Assembly (NCBI GenBank): GCA_902619495.1
Contig: CACNEM010000002.1
Location: forward strand, 1 to 64,000
DNA length: 64,000 nucleotides
Reading direction: 5' to 3'
Origin: an uncultured Pelagibacteraceae bacterium
GTDB taxonomy: Bacteria > Pseudomonadota > Alphaproteobacteria > Pelagibacterales > Pelagibacteraceae
The position numbers and the translations under genes were made by a program. The notes beneath the pieces were generated by a model that made no database searches, was not told the origin of the DNA, and saw only the letters and a list, made by a program, of their open reading frames with translations. Shown here in pieces: positions 57,019 through 64,000 of the stretch. The number at the start of each line of letters is the position of its first letter. Within the stretch, counting starts at the first letter, position 1.

Positions 57019-60000
57019 TTATAAATTAGATGGAAAATCTCTATCTTTATCAATCTTAAATTTTTTAATCGCTTTCTCAGCTTTTTTAGTTTCAATTAAT
57101 TGCTCTTTTGCTAGGGCACTTAAAGTATAAGCAACTATGTGTTCTTTATCGACTTCAAAAAATTTTCTTAGATTTTTTCTTGTATCACTTCTTCCATAAC
57201 CATCTGTGCCTAAAGAGTAAAACGGTTTTTCAACATATGGTCTTATTTGATCAGAAAATGATCTTGTATAATCGGATGCAGCAACAATTGGCCCATCTCT
57301 TTTTGATAAACATTTTTGTACATAAGATTTTTTTCTTTTTTCATCTGGATTAAGAAGATTCCATCTTTCTGTCTCCATTCCATCTCTTCTTAGTTCGTTA
57401 AAACTTGTAACGCTCCAAACATCAGAGTCTATACCGAAATCTTTGGATAGAATTTCTGCTGCAGCAATTATTTCTCTTAAAATTGTTCCTGATCCTAAAA
57501 GCTGCACTTTAGTTTTATTCTTATTATTATTTTCTTTAAATAAATACATTCCCTTTAAAATTCCTTCATCGGAGTCTTTTGGTTTTTCTGGGTGAGAATA
57601 ATTTTCATTCATTGCTGTAATGTAATAGAAAATGTTTTCTTTTTTCTCATGCATTCTTTTTAGTCCATCTCTCAATATTACAGCCATTTCATAAGCAAAC
57701 GTAGGATCATAACTTATACAATTTGGAATATTTGATGCTAATAAATGACTATGACCATCTTGGTGTTGAAGGCCTTCACCTGCTAAAGTCGTTCTGCCAG
57801 CAGTAGCTCCGATTAAAAAACCTCTTGCTTGTGAGTCTCCTGCAGCCCAGGCTAAGTCACCAACTCTCTGAAAACCAAACATAGAGTAAAAGATATATAT
57901 TGGTATCATTTCTAAATCATGATTTGTGTAAGATGTACCAGCTGCAATCCAAGATGACATTGCTCCTGACTCATTTATTCCCTCTTCTAATACTTGGCCA
58001 CTTTTATCTTCCCTATAAGAACTTAACTGCTCTGAGTCTACCGGCTCATATTTTTGACCTTCATGCGCATATATTCCTATCTTTTGGAAAAATCCCTCCA
58101 TACCAAATGTCCTTGCTTCGTCTGGAATAATAGGAACTAATCTTGGTGATATATTTTTATCTCTAAGTAAAGCTGTGAGCATTCTAACCAATGCCATAGT
58201 AGTTGACATTTCTTTATCTCCTGTAGATTTCATAAAATTATCGAAAATTTCTTTAGGTGGAGCTTTAATTTGTTTTGCAAATGATGATCTTTCTGGAATA
58301 AAACCACCAAGCTTTAACCTTTGATCTTTTAGATATTTCATTTCTTCAGAGTTCTCATCTGGTTTGTAATATTCGATATTTTTTACCTGCTTATCAGTAA
58401 GAGGAACACCAAATCTATCTCTATAATAAAGTAAATCCTCCTCATCTAATTTTTTTTGTTGGTGGGTTGTATTTATACTTTCACCAGATTTTCCCATACC
58501 ATAACCTTTAATTGTTTTTGCAAGAATAACAGTTGGAGAACCAGTGTGCTGCATTGCTGAATGGTATGCAGCGTAAACCTTATGAGGATCGTGGCCTCCT
58601 CTATTTAATCTCCAAATGTCTTTATCCGTCATAGTAGATACCATTTCTTTTAATTCAGGATACTTACCAAAGAATTTTTCCCGAACATATAAACCATCCT
58701 TTGCTTTAAAGGCTTGGTACTCTCCATCAACACATTCATTCATTCTTTTCACAAGAAGGCCAGACTTATCTTTCATCAAAAGTTTATCCCAATAAGATCC
58801 CCAAATAACTTTGATCACATTCCAGCCCGTTCCTCTAAAACTTCCTTCGAGCTCTTGAATAATTTTTCCATTACCTCTAACAGGCCCATCGAGTCTTTGA
58901 AGGTTACAATTAATTACAAATATTAAATTATCTAATTTTTCTCTTGCAGCTAAACCGATTGCTCCCATAGACTCCGGCTCATCCATTTCTCCATCTCCTA
59001 AGAATACCCAAATTTTTCTACCCTCATCTTTGACTAAACCTCTATTGATTAGATATTTTAAGAACCGAGCTTGATAAATTGCCATGATAGGACCAAGACC
59101 CATCGACACTGTTGGAAACTGCCAAAAGTCGGGCATTAACCAAGGGTGAGGATAAGATGATAGACCATCTTTACCAACCTCTTGTCTAAATCCATCTAAT
59201 TGTTTTGCAGAGAGTCGTCCTTCCAAAAAAGCTCTTGCGTACATACCTGGTGCAGAGTGACCTTGAAAATATACTAAGTCTCCACCAAATTTATTATTTT
59301 TTGCTCTCCAAAAATGATTCATACCAACATCATACAATGTTGCTGCTGACGCAAAAGTTCCAATGTGTCCGCCTAGTTCAGAACTTTTTTTATTAGCTTT
59401 TACAACCATGGCAGCGGCATTCCATCTAATAATTGCTCTTAATTTTTTTTCAATATTTTGATCACCCGGGGATTTAGCTTCTGCCTCGGGTGGAATAGTA
59501 TTTATATATGGCGTTGTTCTTGTATCAGGTAAAACTAATCCAGATTTATAAGCTTGATCAATTACTTTATTTAACAGATAGCTTGCTCTTGGTGCTCCAT
59601 CAGACTCAATTACAGAGTTTAATGACTCTATCCATTCATTCGTTTCAACTGGATCAATGTCATCCTTTGAAGCCGGTTCTGCAAAAACTTTTTTAACTTG
59701 TTTTACAGGATTTAAGTTACCATTAGATTTTGGTTGCTCTTTAGCTACCTCCTCTTTCACAGCTTCTTTTCTTATTTTTTGTTTTGGTGAAGAAGGTGCT
59801 TGACCATTTTCAATAGTTGCTAATAAGCTTCCCTCAGATACTTTATCTCCTATTTTTACTTTTAAATCTTTGATTAGGCCAGCTGAAGGAGATGGAATTT
59901 CTACACTAGATTTATCACTTTCAATGGTAACTATAGGATCATTTTTATTTATTTGATCGCCAGGTTTGACTAAAATTTCTATTACTTCAACGTCTTTAAA

Positions 60001-60036
60001 ATCACCTATATCTGGAACTGAAATATTCTGAGCCAT
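57019..60036 (-). CDS. aceE: Pyruvate dehydrogenase E1 (homodimeric type) with N-terminal lipoyl domain
   Basis: AceE decarboxylates pyruvate with thiamine diphosphate. Residues 1-80 or so are a lipoyl domain (SVPDIGDFKDVEVIEILVKP; lipoyl Lys42 in TIESDKSSVEIPS), then a charged linker, then the standard AceE from about 130 (DDIDPVETNEWIESL). TPP motif GDGEMDEPESMGAIG and the following NCN are intact; RLDGPVRGNGKIIQELEG is the AceE-specific segment. The total of 1005 residues exceeds the roughly 890 of E. coli by the lipoyl part. I start at 60036 (MAQNISVPDIG), the first ATG before the domain; the frame is open to 60063. A fused lipoyl E1 is not the standard architecture. Confidence 0.94.
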   Translation of the reverse strand: MAQNISVPDIGDFKDVEVIEILVKPGDQINKNDPIVTIESDKSSVEIPSPSAGLIKDLKVKIGDKVSEGSLLATIENGQAPSSPKQKIRKEAVKEEVAKEQPKSNGNLNPVKQVKKVFAEPASKDDIDPVETNEWIESLNSVIESDGAPRASYLLNKVIDQAYKSGLVLPDTRTTPYINTIPPEAEAKSPGDQNIEKKLRAIIRWNAAAMVVKANKKSSELGGHIGTFASAATLYDVGMNHFWRAKNNKFGGDLVYFQGHSAPGMYARAFLEGRLSAKQLDGFRQEVGKDGLSSYPHPWLMPDFWQFPTVSMGLGPIMAIYQARFLKYLINRGLVKDEGRKIWVFLGDGEMDEPESMGAIGLAAREKLDNLIFVINCNLQRLDGPVRGNGKIIQELEGSFRGTGWNVIKVIWGSYWDKLLMKDKSGLLVKRMNECVDGEYQAFKAKDGLYVREKFFGKYPELKEMVSTMTDKDIWRLNRGGHDPHKVYAAYHSAMQHTGSPTVILAKTIKGYGMGKSGESINTTHQQKKLDEEDLLYYRDRFGVPLTDKQVKNIEYYKPDENSEEMKYLKDQRLKLGGFIPERSSFAKQIKAPPKEIFDNFMKSTGDKEMSTTMALVRMLTALLRDKNISPRLVPIIPDEARTFGMEGFFQKIGIYAHEGQKYEPVDSEQLSSYREDKSGQVLEEGINESGAMSSWIAAGTSYTNHDLEMIPIYIFYSMFGFQRVGDLAWAAGDSQARGFLIGATAGRTTLAGEGLQHQDGHSHLLASNIPNCISYDPTFAYEMAVILRDGLKRMHEKKENIFYYITAMNENYSHPEKPKDSDEGILKGMYLFKENNNKNKTKVQLLGSGTILREIIAAAEILSKDFGIDSDVWSVTSFNELRRDGMETERWNLLNPDEKRKKSYVQKCLSKRDGPIVAASDYTRSFSDQIRPYVEKPFYSLGTDGYGRSDTRKNLRKFFEVDKEHIVAYTLSALAKEQLIETKKAEKAIKKFKIDKDRDFPSNL

Positions 60037-60093
60037 AACTCTATTATAAACTGGTTGGAACATATAAAAAAGTTATTGAATAATAAACTAGAA

Positions 60094-60123
60094 AGAATAG
60101 CGCTCATAAGTTGAATAGTTCAA
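60094..60123 (-). promoter_or_regulatory. Candidate promoter of aceE-aceF with palindrome TTGAATAGTTCAA
   Basis: On the minus strand TTGAAC (60123-60118) and TATTCT (60099-60094) are 18 bases apart. The -35 box is half of the palindrome TTGAA-TAG-TTCAA (60111-60123), which could be an operator. The transcript would have a leader of about 50 bases. Confidence 0.4.
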
Positions 60124-60176
60124 TTTTTGACACATTTTTTGCCACTTTTTGTCATGTCTGAATGCTTCTATTAAGT

Positions 60177-60278
60177 ATGAAATGGTTAATTAATTTTTTG
60201 TTCAAAAAGAAGGAAATTAGAGGCAATCAAGGTCATATTGTTCAGAAATTTCTTCTAAAAAAATATATATTAAAATAA
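60177..60278 (+). CDS. Possible 33-residue basic peptide
   Basis: An ORF beginning MKWLINFLFKKKE in the 240-base gap between aceE and aacS, same direction as aacS. It has a short hydrophobic start and a basic rest. There is no good ribosome-binding site and no recognised family, so it may be chance. Confidence 0.22.
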   Translation: MKWLINFLFKKKEIRGNQGHIVQKFLLKKYILK

Positions 60279-60303
60279 TTTCATAAAAGCTAAGTTAGTT
60301 CTT

Positions 60304-62232
60304 ATGAATAAACCTCTCTGGCAACCTTCTAAGAAGTTAAAAGAGGACTCTATCTTACAAGATTTTTGTCATTATATAAATTTCAAATCCTCAAGCAATT
60401 TTAAAGAATTGTGGCAATGGTCAGTAAAAAATCCAGAAGAGTTCTGGTCAAAGTTTTGGGATTACTCAAAAATTATAGGAGACAAAGGATCAGTAATAAT
60501 TCAAAAAGATAAAGTTTTTAACAAATCAAAATTTTTTCCAGACTCAAAACTAAATTATGCAGAAAATATTCTTAAGAAAAAATCAAATGATATCGCTATA
60601 AACTTTTTGTCTGAAAAAGGTTTTGAAGAATATATAACTTGGAATAATTTATATGAAAAGGTTTGTAAACTTTCTAATTATCTTAAAAAGCTGAGTTTAA
60701 AAAAAGGTGATAGAGTTGCTGCGTATGTACCGAACAAAATAGAAACCATAATCAGTTTTTTAGCCTGTGCTAAAAATGGGATTATATGGTCATCGTGTTC
60801 CCCAGATTTTGGAGTTCAAGGTGTGGTTGATAGATTTAAACAAATTGAGCCAAAAGTTTTAATTACAAGTGATTATTATTTTTATAATGGAAAAAAAATT
60901 AATATTTTAGATAAAGTTGATGAAGTGATTAAACAAATCCCATCGATTGAAAAAGTAATAGTTTATAGTTATTACAAAAATGAAAAAGAAAACTTAAAAA
61001 ATTTTATCGATTTTGAAGATGCTTTAAATATTGAGTCAGATGAAACTTTTGAAAGGTTTGAATTTAATCATCCTATTTATATTCTTTTCTCTAGTGGAAC
61101 CACCGGAAAACCAAAATGTATTACACACGGATCAGGAAATGTATTAATTGAACATAACAAAGAGTTTATGCTTCATTGCGATATTAGAGAAAATGAGAAA
61201 CTATTTTATTACACAACAACAGGCTGGATGATGTGGAATTGGCTAGTTGGAGGATTAGCAATAGGATCATCAATTTTTCTTTATGATGGAGCTCCTATTT
61301 ATCCTAAGATAGACGTACTTCTTGAATACTGTCAAAATAAAAAAATTAATCTATTTGGTGTAAGCGCGAAATATATAGATCATCTAAAGAATGAAAAGTA
61401 TAATAGTAAAAATTTAGATTTAAAATCTATTAAAATTATAACCTCAACTGGTTCTCCTTTAGCAGAAGAGAGTTTTAAATATGTATACGATAATATTAAG
61501 AAAGATGTCCACCTCGCTTCAATTGCTGGAGGAACAGATTTAGTTGGATGTTTAGTGCTTGGAAATCTTTTTTCAAATGTTCATAAAGGGGAAATTCAAG
61601 GACAAAGTTTGGGGATCGATATAGATGTTTTCACCGATGATGGGAAAAGTACCGAGGATGGAGAAAAAGGAGAACTAGTTGTTAAAAAACCTTTTCCTTC
61701 TATGCCAATTAAGTTTTGGGGAGATAACGATGGTCAAAAATATCACAAAGCTTACTTCACAAGATTTGAAAACATTTGGCACCACGGAGACTTTATTGAG
61801 AGAACTGATAAAAATGGATTTATTATGCGTGGTAGATCTGATGCTACATTAAACCCTGGAGGAGTAAGAATTGGAACTTCTGAAATCTACCAACAAGTTG
61901 AGGATATAGATTTTATCACTGAAGGACTAGTTGTTGGTCAAGACTTTAATGATGATGTAAGGATTATTTTGTTCATTACAACTAAAAATGATCAGGAAAT
62001 AGATGATGAAAAAATAAAATTTATAAAATCTAAGATAAGAAAAAACTGTTCTCCCAAGCACGTTCCTGCAATAATCATTAAAGTTCCAGAAATTCCAAGG
62101 ACAAAAAGTGGAAAGATTGTAGAGTTAGCAGTAAGACAAATAATAAATGGTGAAAAAATCAATAATAAAGAGGCGATTGCTAACCCTGAGTCTCTTCAAT
62201 TTTTTGAGAAACTGCCGCAGTTAAAATTGTAG
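60304..62232 (+). CDS. aacS: Acetoacetyl-CoA synthetase
   Basis: This ANL-superfamily enzyme activates acetoacetate to acetoacetyl-CoA with ATP. The 642 residues show FSSGTTGKPKCITHGSGN (about 262-279), YTTTGWMMWNWLVGGLAIGS, GGTDLVGCLV and the C-terminal GRSDATLNPGGVRIGTSEIY and PRTKSGKIVELAVRQI. The GTDL and CITHGSGN forms are typical of acetoacetyl-CoA synthetase rather than acetyl-CoA synthetase. The thiolase gene 1 kb away can cleave the product to acetyl-CoA, so the two may serve acetoacetate or PHB breakdown. Confidence 0.92.
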   Translation: MNKPLWQPSKKLKEDSILQDFCHYINFKSSSNFKELWQWSVKNPEEFWSKFWDYSKIIGDKGSVIIQKDKVFNKSKFFPDSKLNYAENILKKKSNDIAINFLSEKGFEEYITWNNLYEKVCKLSNYLKKLSLKKGDRVAAYVPNKIETIISFLACAKNGIIWSSCSPDFGVQGVVDRFKQIEPKVLITSDYYFYNGKKINILDKVDEVIKQIPSIEKVIVYSYYKNEKENLKNFIDFEDALNIESDETFERFEFNHPIYILFSSGTTGKPKCITHGSGNVLIEHNKEFMLHCDIRENEKLFYYTTTGWMMWNWLVGGLAIGSSIFLYDGAPIYPKIDVLLEYCQNKKINLFGVSAKYIDHLKNEKYNSKNLDLKSIKIITSTGSPLAEESFKYVYDNIKKDVHLASIAGGTDLVGCLVLGNLFSNVHKGEIQGQSLGIDIDVFTDDGKSTEDGEKGELVVKKPFPSMPIKFWGDNDGQKYHKAYFTRFENIWHHGDFIERTDKNGFIMRGRSDATLNPGGVRIGTSEIYQQVEDIDFITEGLVVGQDFNDDVRIILFITTKNDQEIDDEKIKFIKSKIRKNCSPKHVPAIIIKVPEIPRTKSGKIVELAVRQIINGEKINNKEAIANPESLQFFEKLPQLKL

Positions 62233-62286
62233 CGCGTCAGTTTTAATTATTATCTTAAAGCTTAAAAACAATTAATTTTAGTTCAA

Positions 62287-62330
62287 GTCTTGACTTTAGT
62301 CCCTAAGTTTAGTCCATCTAAAGTCAAGAC
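62287..62330. repeat. Perfect 13-bp inverted repeat between convergent genes
   Basis: GTCTTGACTTTAG (62287-62299) and CTAAAGTCAAGAC (62318-62330) are exact inverted copies with an 18-base loop. Inside are two copies of TTTAGTCC (62295-62302, 62308-62315). Neither side has a T run, so it is not a standard intrinsic terminator; it lies 3 bases before the end of the convergent deacetylase gene. Confidence 0.7.
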
Positions 62331-62332
62331 CA

Positions 62333-63226
62333 TCAAAAATATTCTGCACAATTTTTGTGTAGCATTGAGTGAAGCTCTATAAGTTTTTCAAAGCTTTTAT
62401 TATAACCACCACCAAGCACACCACATAATGGAATATTTTTTGAATAAAAGTTTTCAATAACTATTTGATCTCTTTTATTAATACCTTCATCAGTTATTTT
62501 TAGTTTACCAAGTCTATCCTCATGATGAATGTCAACTCCTGCTACATAGAAAACAAAATCATAAGTGTTATTGTTCAGCTCTTTAAGATTTTTGTTTAAA
62601 ATGTTAATGTATTCATTATCCTCCATATTATCGTAAAGCTCGATATCTATATCGCTTTTAGATTTTTTTGCGGGATAATTTGAAGCACAATGCATACTAA
62701 AAGTTAAAACATCTTTATCGTTTTGAAATATTTCTGAATTCCCATTACCTTGATGCACATCTAGATCTAATATTAAGATTTTTTTTGAGTATCCTTTGTT
62801 TTTCAAATAATTTGCTGCAACAGCAGTGTCATTAAAAACACAATATCCTGCCCCGAAATCAAAAGTGGCATGATGACTGCCGCCGGCAGTGTTGCAAGCA
62901 AGTCTTGACTCTAACGCAAGTTTGCTCGCCAGAACTGTTCCTCCTGTAGCAACAAAAGATCTTCTCACTACACTATCGTTAATTGGAAAACCAATCTTTT
63001 TCTGCGCTTTAATATCAAGGGTTTTATTTTTAATATCATTAATATACTTTAAAGAATGAGAGGTTTTCATTGTTTCTACAGAACATTCTTTTGGAATATG
63101 AAATTTATTTACAACTTTTTTTTCTAATAAATGATTTGCCAATGCACCAAATTTTTTTATAGGAAATTTGTTATCATCATTTATTTTTGCGACATAATCA
63201 GGATGATTTACTATAGGTAATTCCAT
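62333..63226 (-). CDS. Histone deacetylase-fold (arginase-like) zinc deacetylase
   Basis: The 297-residue protein has the catalytic GGSHHATFDFGAGYCVFN (tandem histidines), zinc-binding DLDVHQGNGN and GVDIHHEDRLGKLKIT, and the late GVLGGGYN. These are the intact catalytic residues of the HDAC superfamily, in the short HDAC11-like (class IV) form. Bacterial members act on acetylated lysine, polyamines or small molecules; substrate not known. It is upstream-adjacent (14 bases) to the thiolase on the same strand and convergent with aacS. Confidence 0.9.
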   Translation of the reverse strand: MELPIVNHPDYVAKINDDNKFPIKKFGALANHLLEKKVVNKFHIPKECSVETMKTSHSLKYINDIKNKTLDIKAQKKIGFPINDSVVRRSFVATGGTVLASKLALESRLACNTAGGSHHATFDFGAGYCVFNDTAVAANYLKNKGYSKKILILDLDVHQGNGNSEIFQNDKDVLTFSMHCASNYPAKKSKSDIDIELYDNMEDNEYINILNKNLKELNNNTYDFVFYVAGVDIHHEDRLGKLKITDEGINKRDQIVIENFYSKNIPLCGVLGGGYNKSFEKLIELHSMLHKNCAEYF

Positions 63227-63240
63227 TAAAAGATAATATT

Positions 63241-64000
63241 TTATCTTTCAATACACATTGCAATACCCATTCCACCACCGATACAAAGAGTCGCTAAACC
63301 TTTATTTACGTCTCTTTTAATCATTTCATGAATGAGAGTAACAAGAATCCTGGTTCCAGAAGCTCCAATTGGGTGGCCTAAAGCTATTGCACCTCCATTA
63401 ACATTTACTTTTTCTTCTGGTATAGAGAGCGTTTTTAAAACAGCTAAACTTTGAGCGGCAAATGCCTCATTAATTTCAAAAAGATCAACATCTTTTACAG
63501 ACCAACCTGCTAAGTCTAATGCTTTTTTTGATGAAGGGATAGGTCCTGTTCCCATTAAAGCTGGATCAACACCACAGCTAGCCCAAGATTTTATAGAAAC
63601 AAGTTTTTTAACATCATGTTTCTTTGCTTCTTCACCGATCATAAGAGTTACAGCAGCAGCACCATCATTAATTCCAGATGAATTACCAGCTGTCACTGTA
63701 CCATCATTTTTAAAAACAGGCTTTAATCTTGATAACACCTCCAAACTAACCGCCTCTCGTGGATGCTCATCTTTGTTAAAGTCAATCTCCGAATTTTTTG
63801 ATTTAATCTTAAAATTAATAATTTCGTCTTTGAATTTATTCTGCTTTTGAGCATTAATAGCTTTCTCTTGAGAATTTAAAGCAAATTTATCTTGTTCTTC
63901 TCTAGTAACTTGAAATTTTTCAGCGACATTTTCTGCTGTATTACCCATATGATAACCATGAAAAGCATCCCAAAGCCCGTCCTTAATCATAGTATCAATT
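63241..64000 (-). CDS. Acetyl-CoA acetyltransferase (thiolase), 5' end outside the window
   Basis: The C-terminal 250 or so residues of a class II thiolase. It has [33 protein letters not shown], the histidine in [19 protein letters not shown] and the catalytic cysteine in [14 protein letters not shown]. The frame stays open to the window edge at 64000, so the N-terminal catalytic Cys is outside. It cleaves or forms acetoacetyl-CoA, fitting with aacS nearby; AtoB and PhaA are equally good names. Confidence 0.94.
   Translation of the reverse strand, partial: IDTMIKDGLWDAFHGYHMGNTAENVAEKFQVTREEQDKFALNSQEKAINAQKQNKFKDEIINFKIKSKNSEIDFNKDEHPREAVSLEVLSRLKPVFKNDGTVTAGNSSGINDGAAAVTLMIGEEAKKHDVKKLVSIKSWASCGVDPALMGTGPIPSSKKALDLAGWSVKDVDLFEINEAFAAQSLAVLKTLSIPEEKVNVNGGAIALGHPIGASGTRILVTLIHEMIKRDVNKGLATLCIGGGMGIAMCIER

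Overview
The window looks like a chromosome segment of a streamlined marine alphaproteobacterium of the SAR11 (Pelagibacterales) type. The sequence is very AT-rich (roughly 30% G+C by eye, not counted). Genes are packed with gaps of a few bases or with 1-40 base overlaps. Gene neighbourhoods are alphaproteobacterial (tlpA/argH/lipoprotein/lysA, metX-metW, Suv3-type helicase/ferredoxin/CarD, sucCDAB-lpd). The metX leader carries a compact SAM-II riboswitch that closely resembles the one described from Sargasso Sea DNA. The assignment is an inference from these features. I see no insertion sequences, prophage genes or CRISPR arrays.

Layout. 1-13.9 kb holds central carbon metabolism: the end of sdhA, sdhB, mmsA, mdh, then sucC-sucD-sucA-sucB-lpd. 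Two very AT-rich envelope glycosyltransferase genes sit between mdh and sucC. priA follows, then the F1 part of ATP synthase (atpHAGDC, 15.9-20.7 kb). 20.7-29.8 kb is a long minus-strand block: rppH, an S41 protease, rsfS, nadD, proA, proB, obg, rpmA, rplU, gloB, metW and metX, the last behind a SAM-II riboswitch plus intrinsic terminator. 30-39 kb carries hisC-tyrA, plsC, lysA, a tiny LptM-like lipoprotein, argH, tlpA, a HIG1 protein, an esterase, an HNH nuclease, coq7, dsbB and a YqaA-type membrane protein. 39-43 kb has a small membrane protein, a double-winged-helix protein, a BASS transporter, tRNA-Leu(CAA) and a long-chain acyl-CoA ligase.

43-47 kb holds a 22-residue Lys/Arg-only microprotein gene with its own promoter, ribosome site and terminator. 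It converges on carD, which is followed on the minus strand by a ferredoxin gene, a TerB-like gene and a Suv3-like RNA helicase gene. 47-54.5 kb has an aminotransferase, a TAXI-type TRAP transporter, short unrecognised ORFs, a cysteine-rich secreted protein and an FG-GAP/ASPIC secreted protein. 54.5-64 kb has a thioesterase, an EamA exporter, aceF and a lipoyl-fused aceE, acetoacetyl-CoA synthetase, a histone-deacetylase-fold protein and the 3' part of a thiolase.

The genes form one energy-metabolism backbone. AceE/AceF make acetyl-CoA and SucA/SucB make succinyl-CoA, apparently sharing the single Lpd encoded here; SucCD, Sdh and Mdh continue the TCA cycle; MmsA, thiolase and acetoacetyl-CoA synthetase feed acyl-CoA units in; ATP synthase uses the resulting proton gradient. 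The best candidates for something undescribed are the Lys/Arg microprotein beside a Lys-tailed CarD, the tRNA placed inside an mRNA operon, and the short ORFs at 52.0-52.3 kb. The most readable regulatory switch is the metX SAM-II attenuator, where an antiterminator and terminator can be drawn directly from the sequence.
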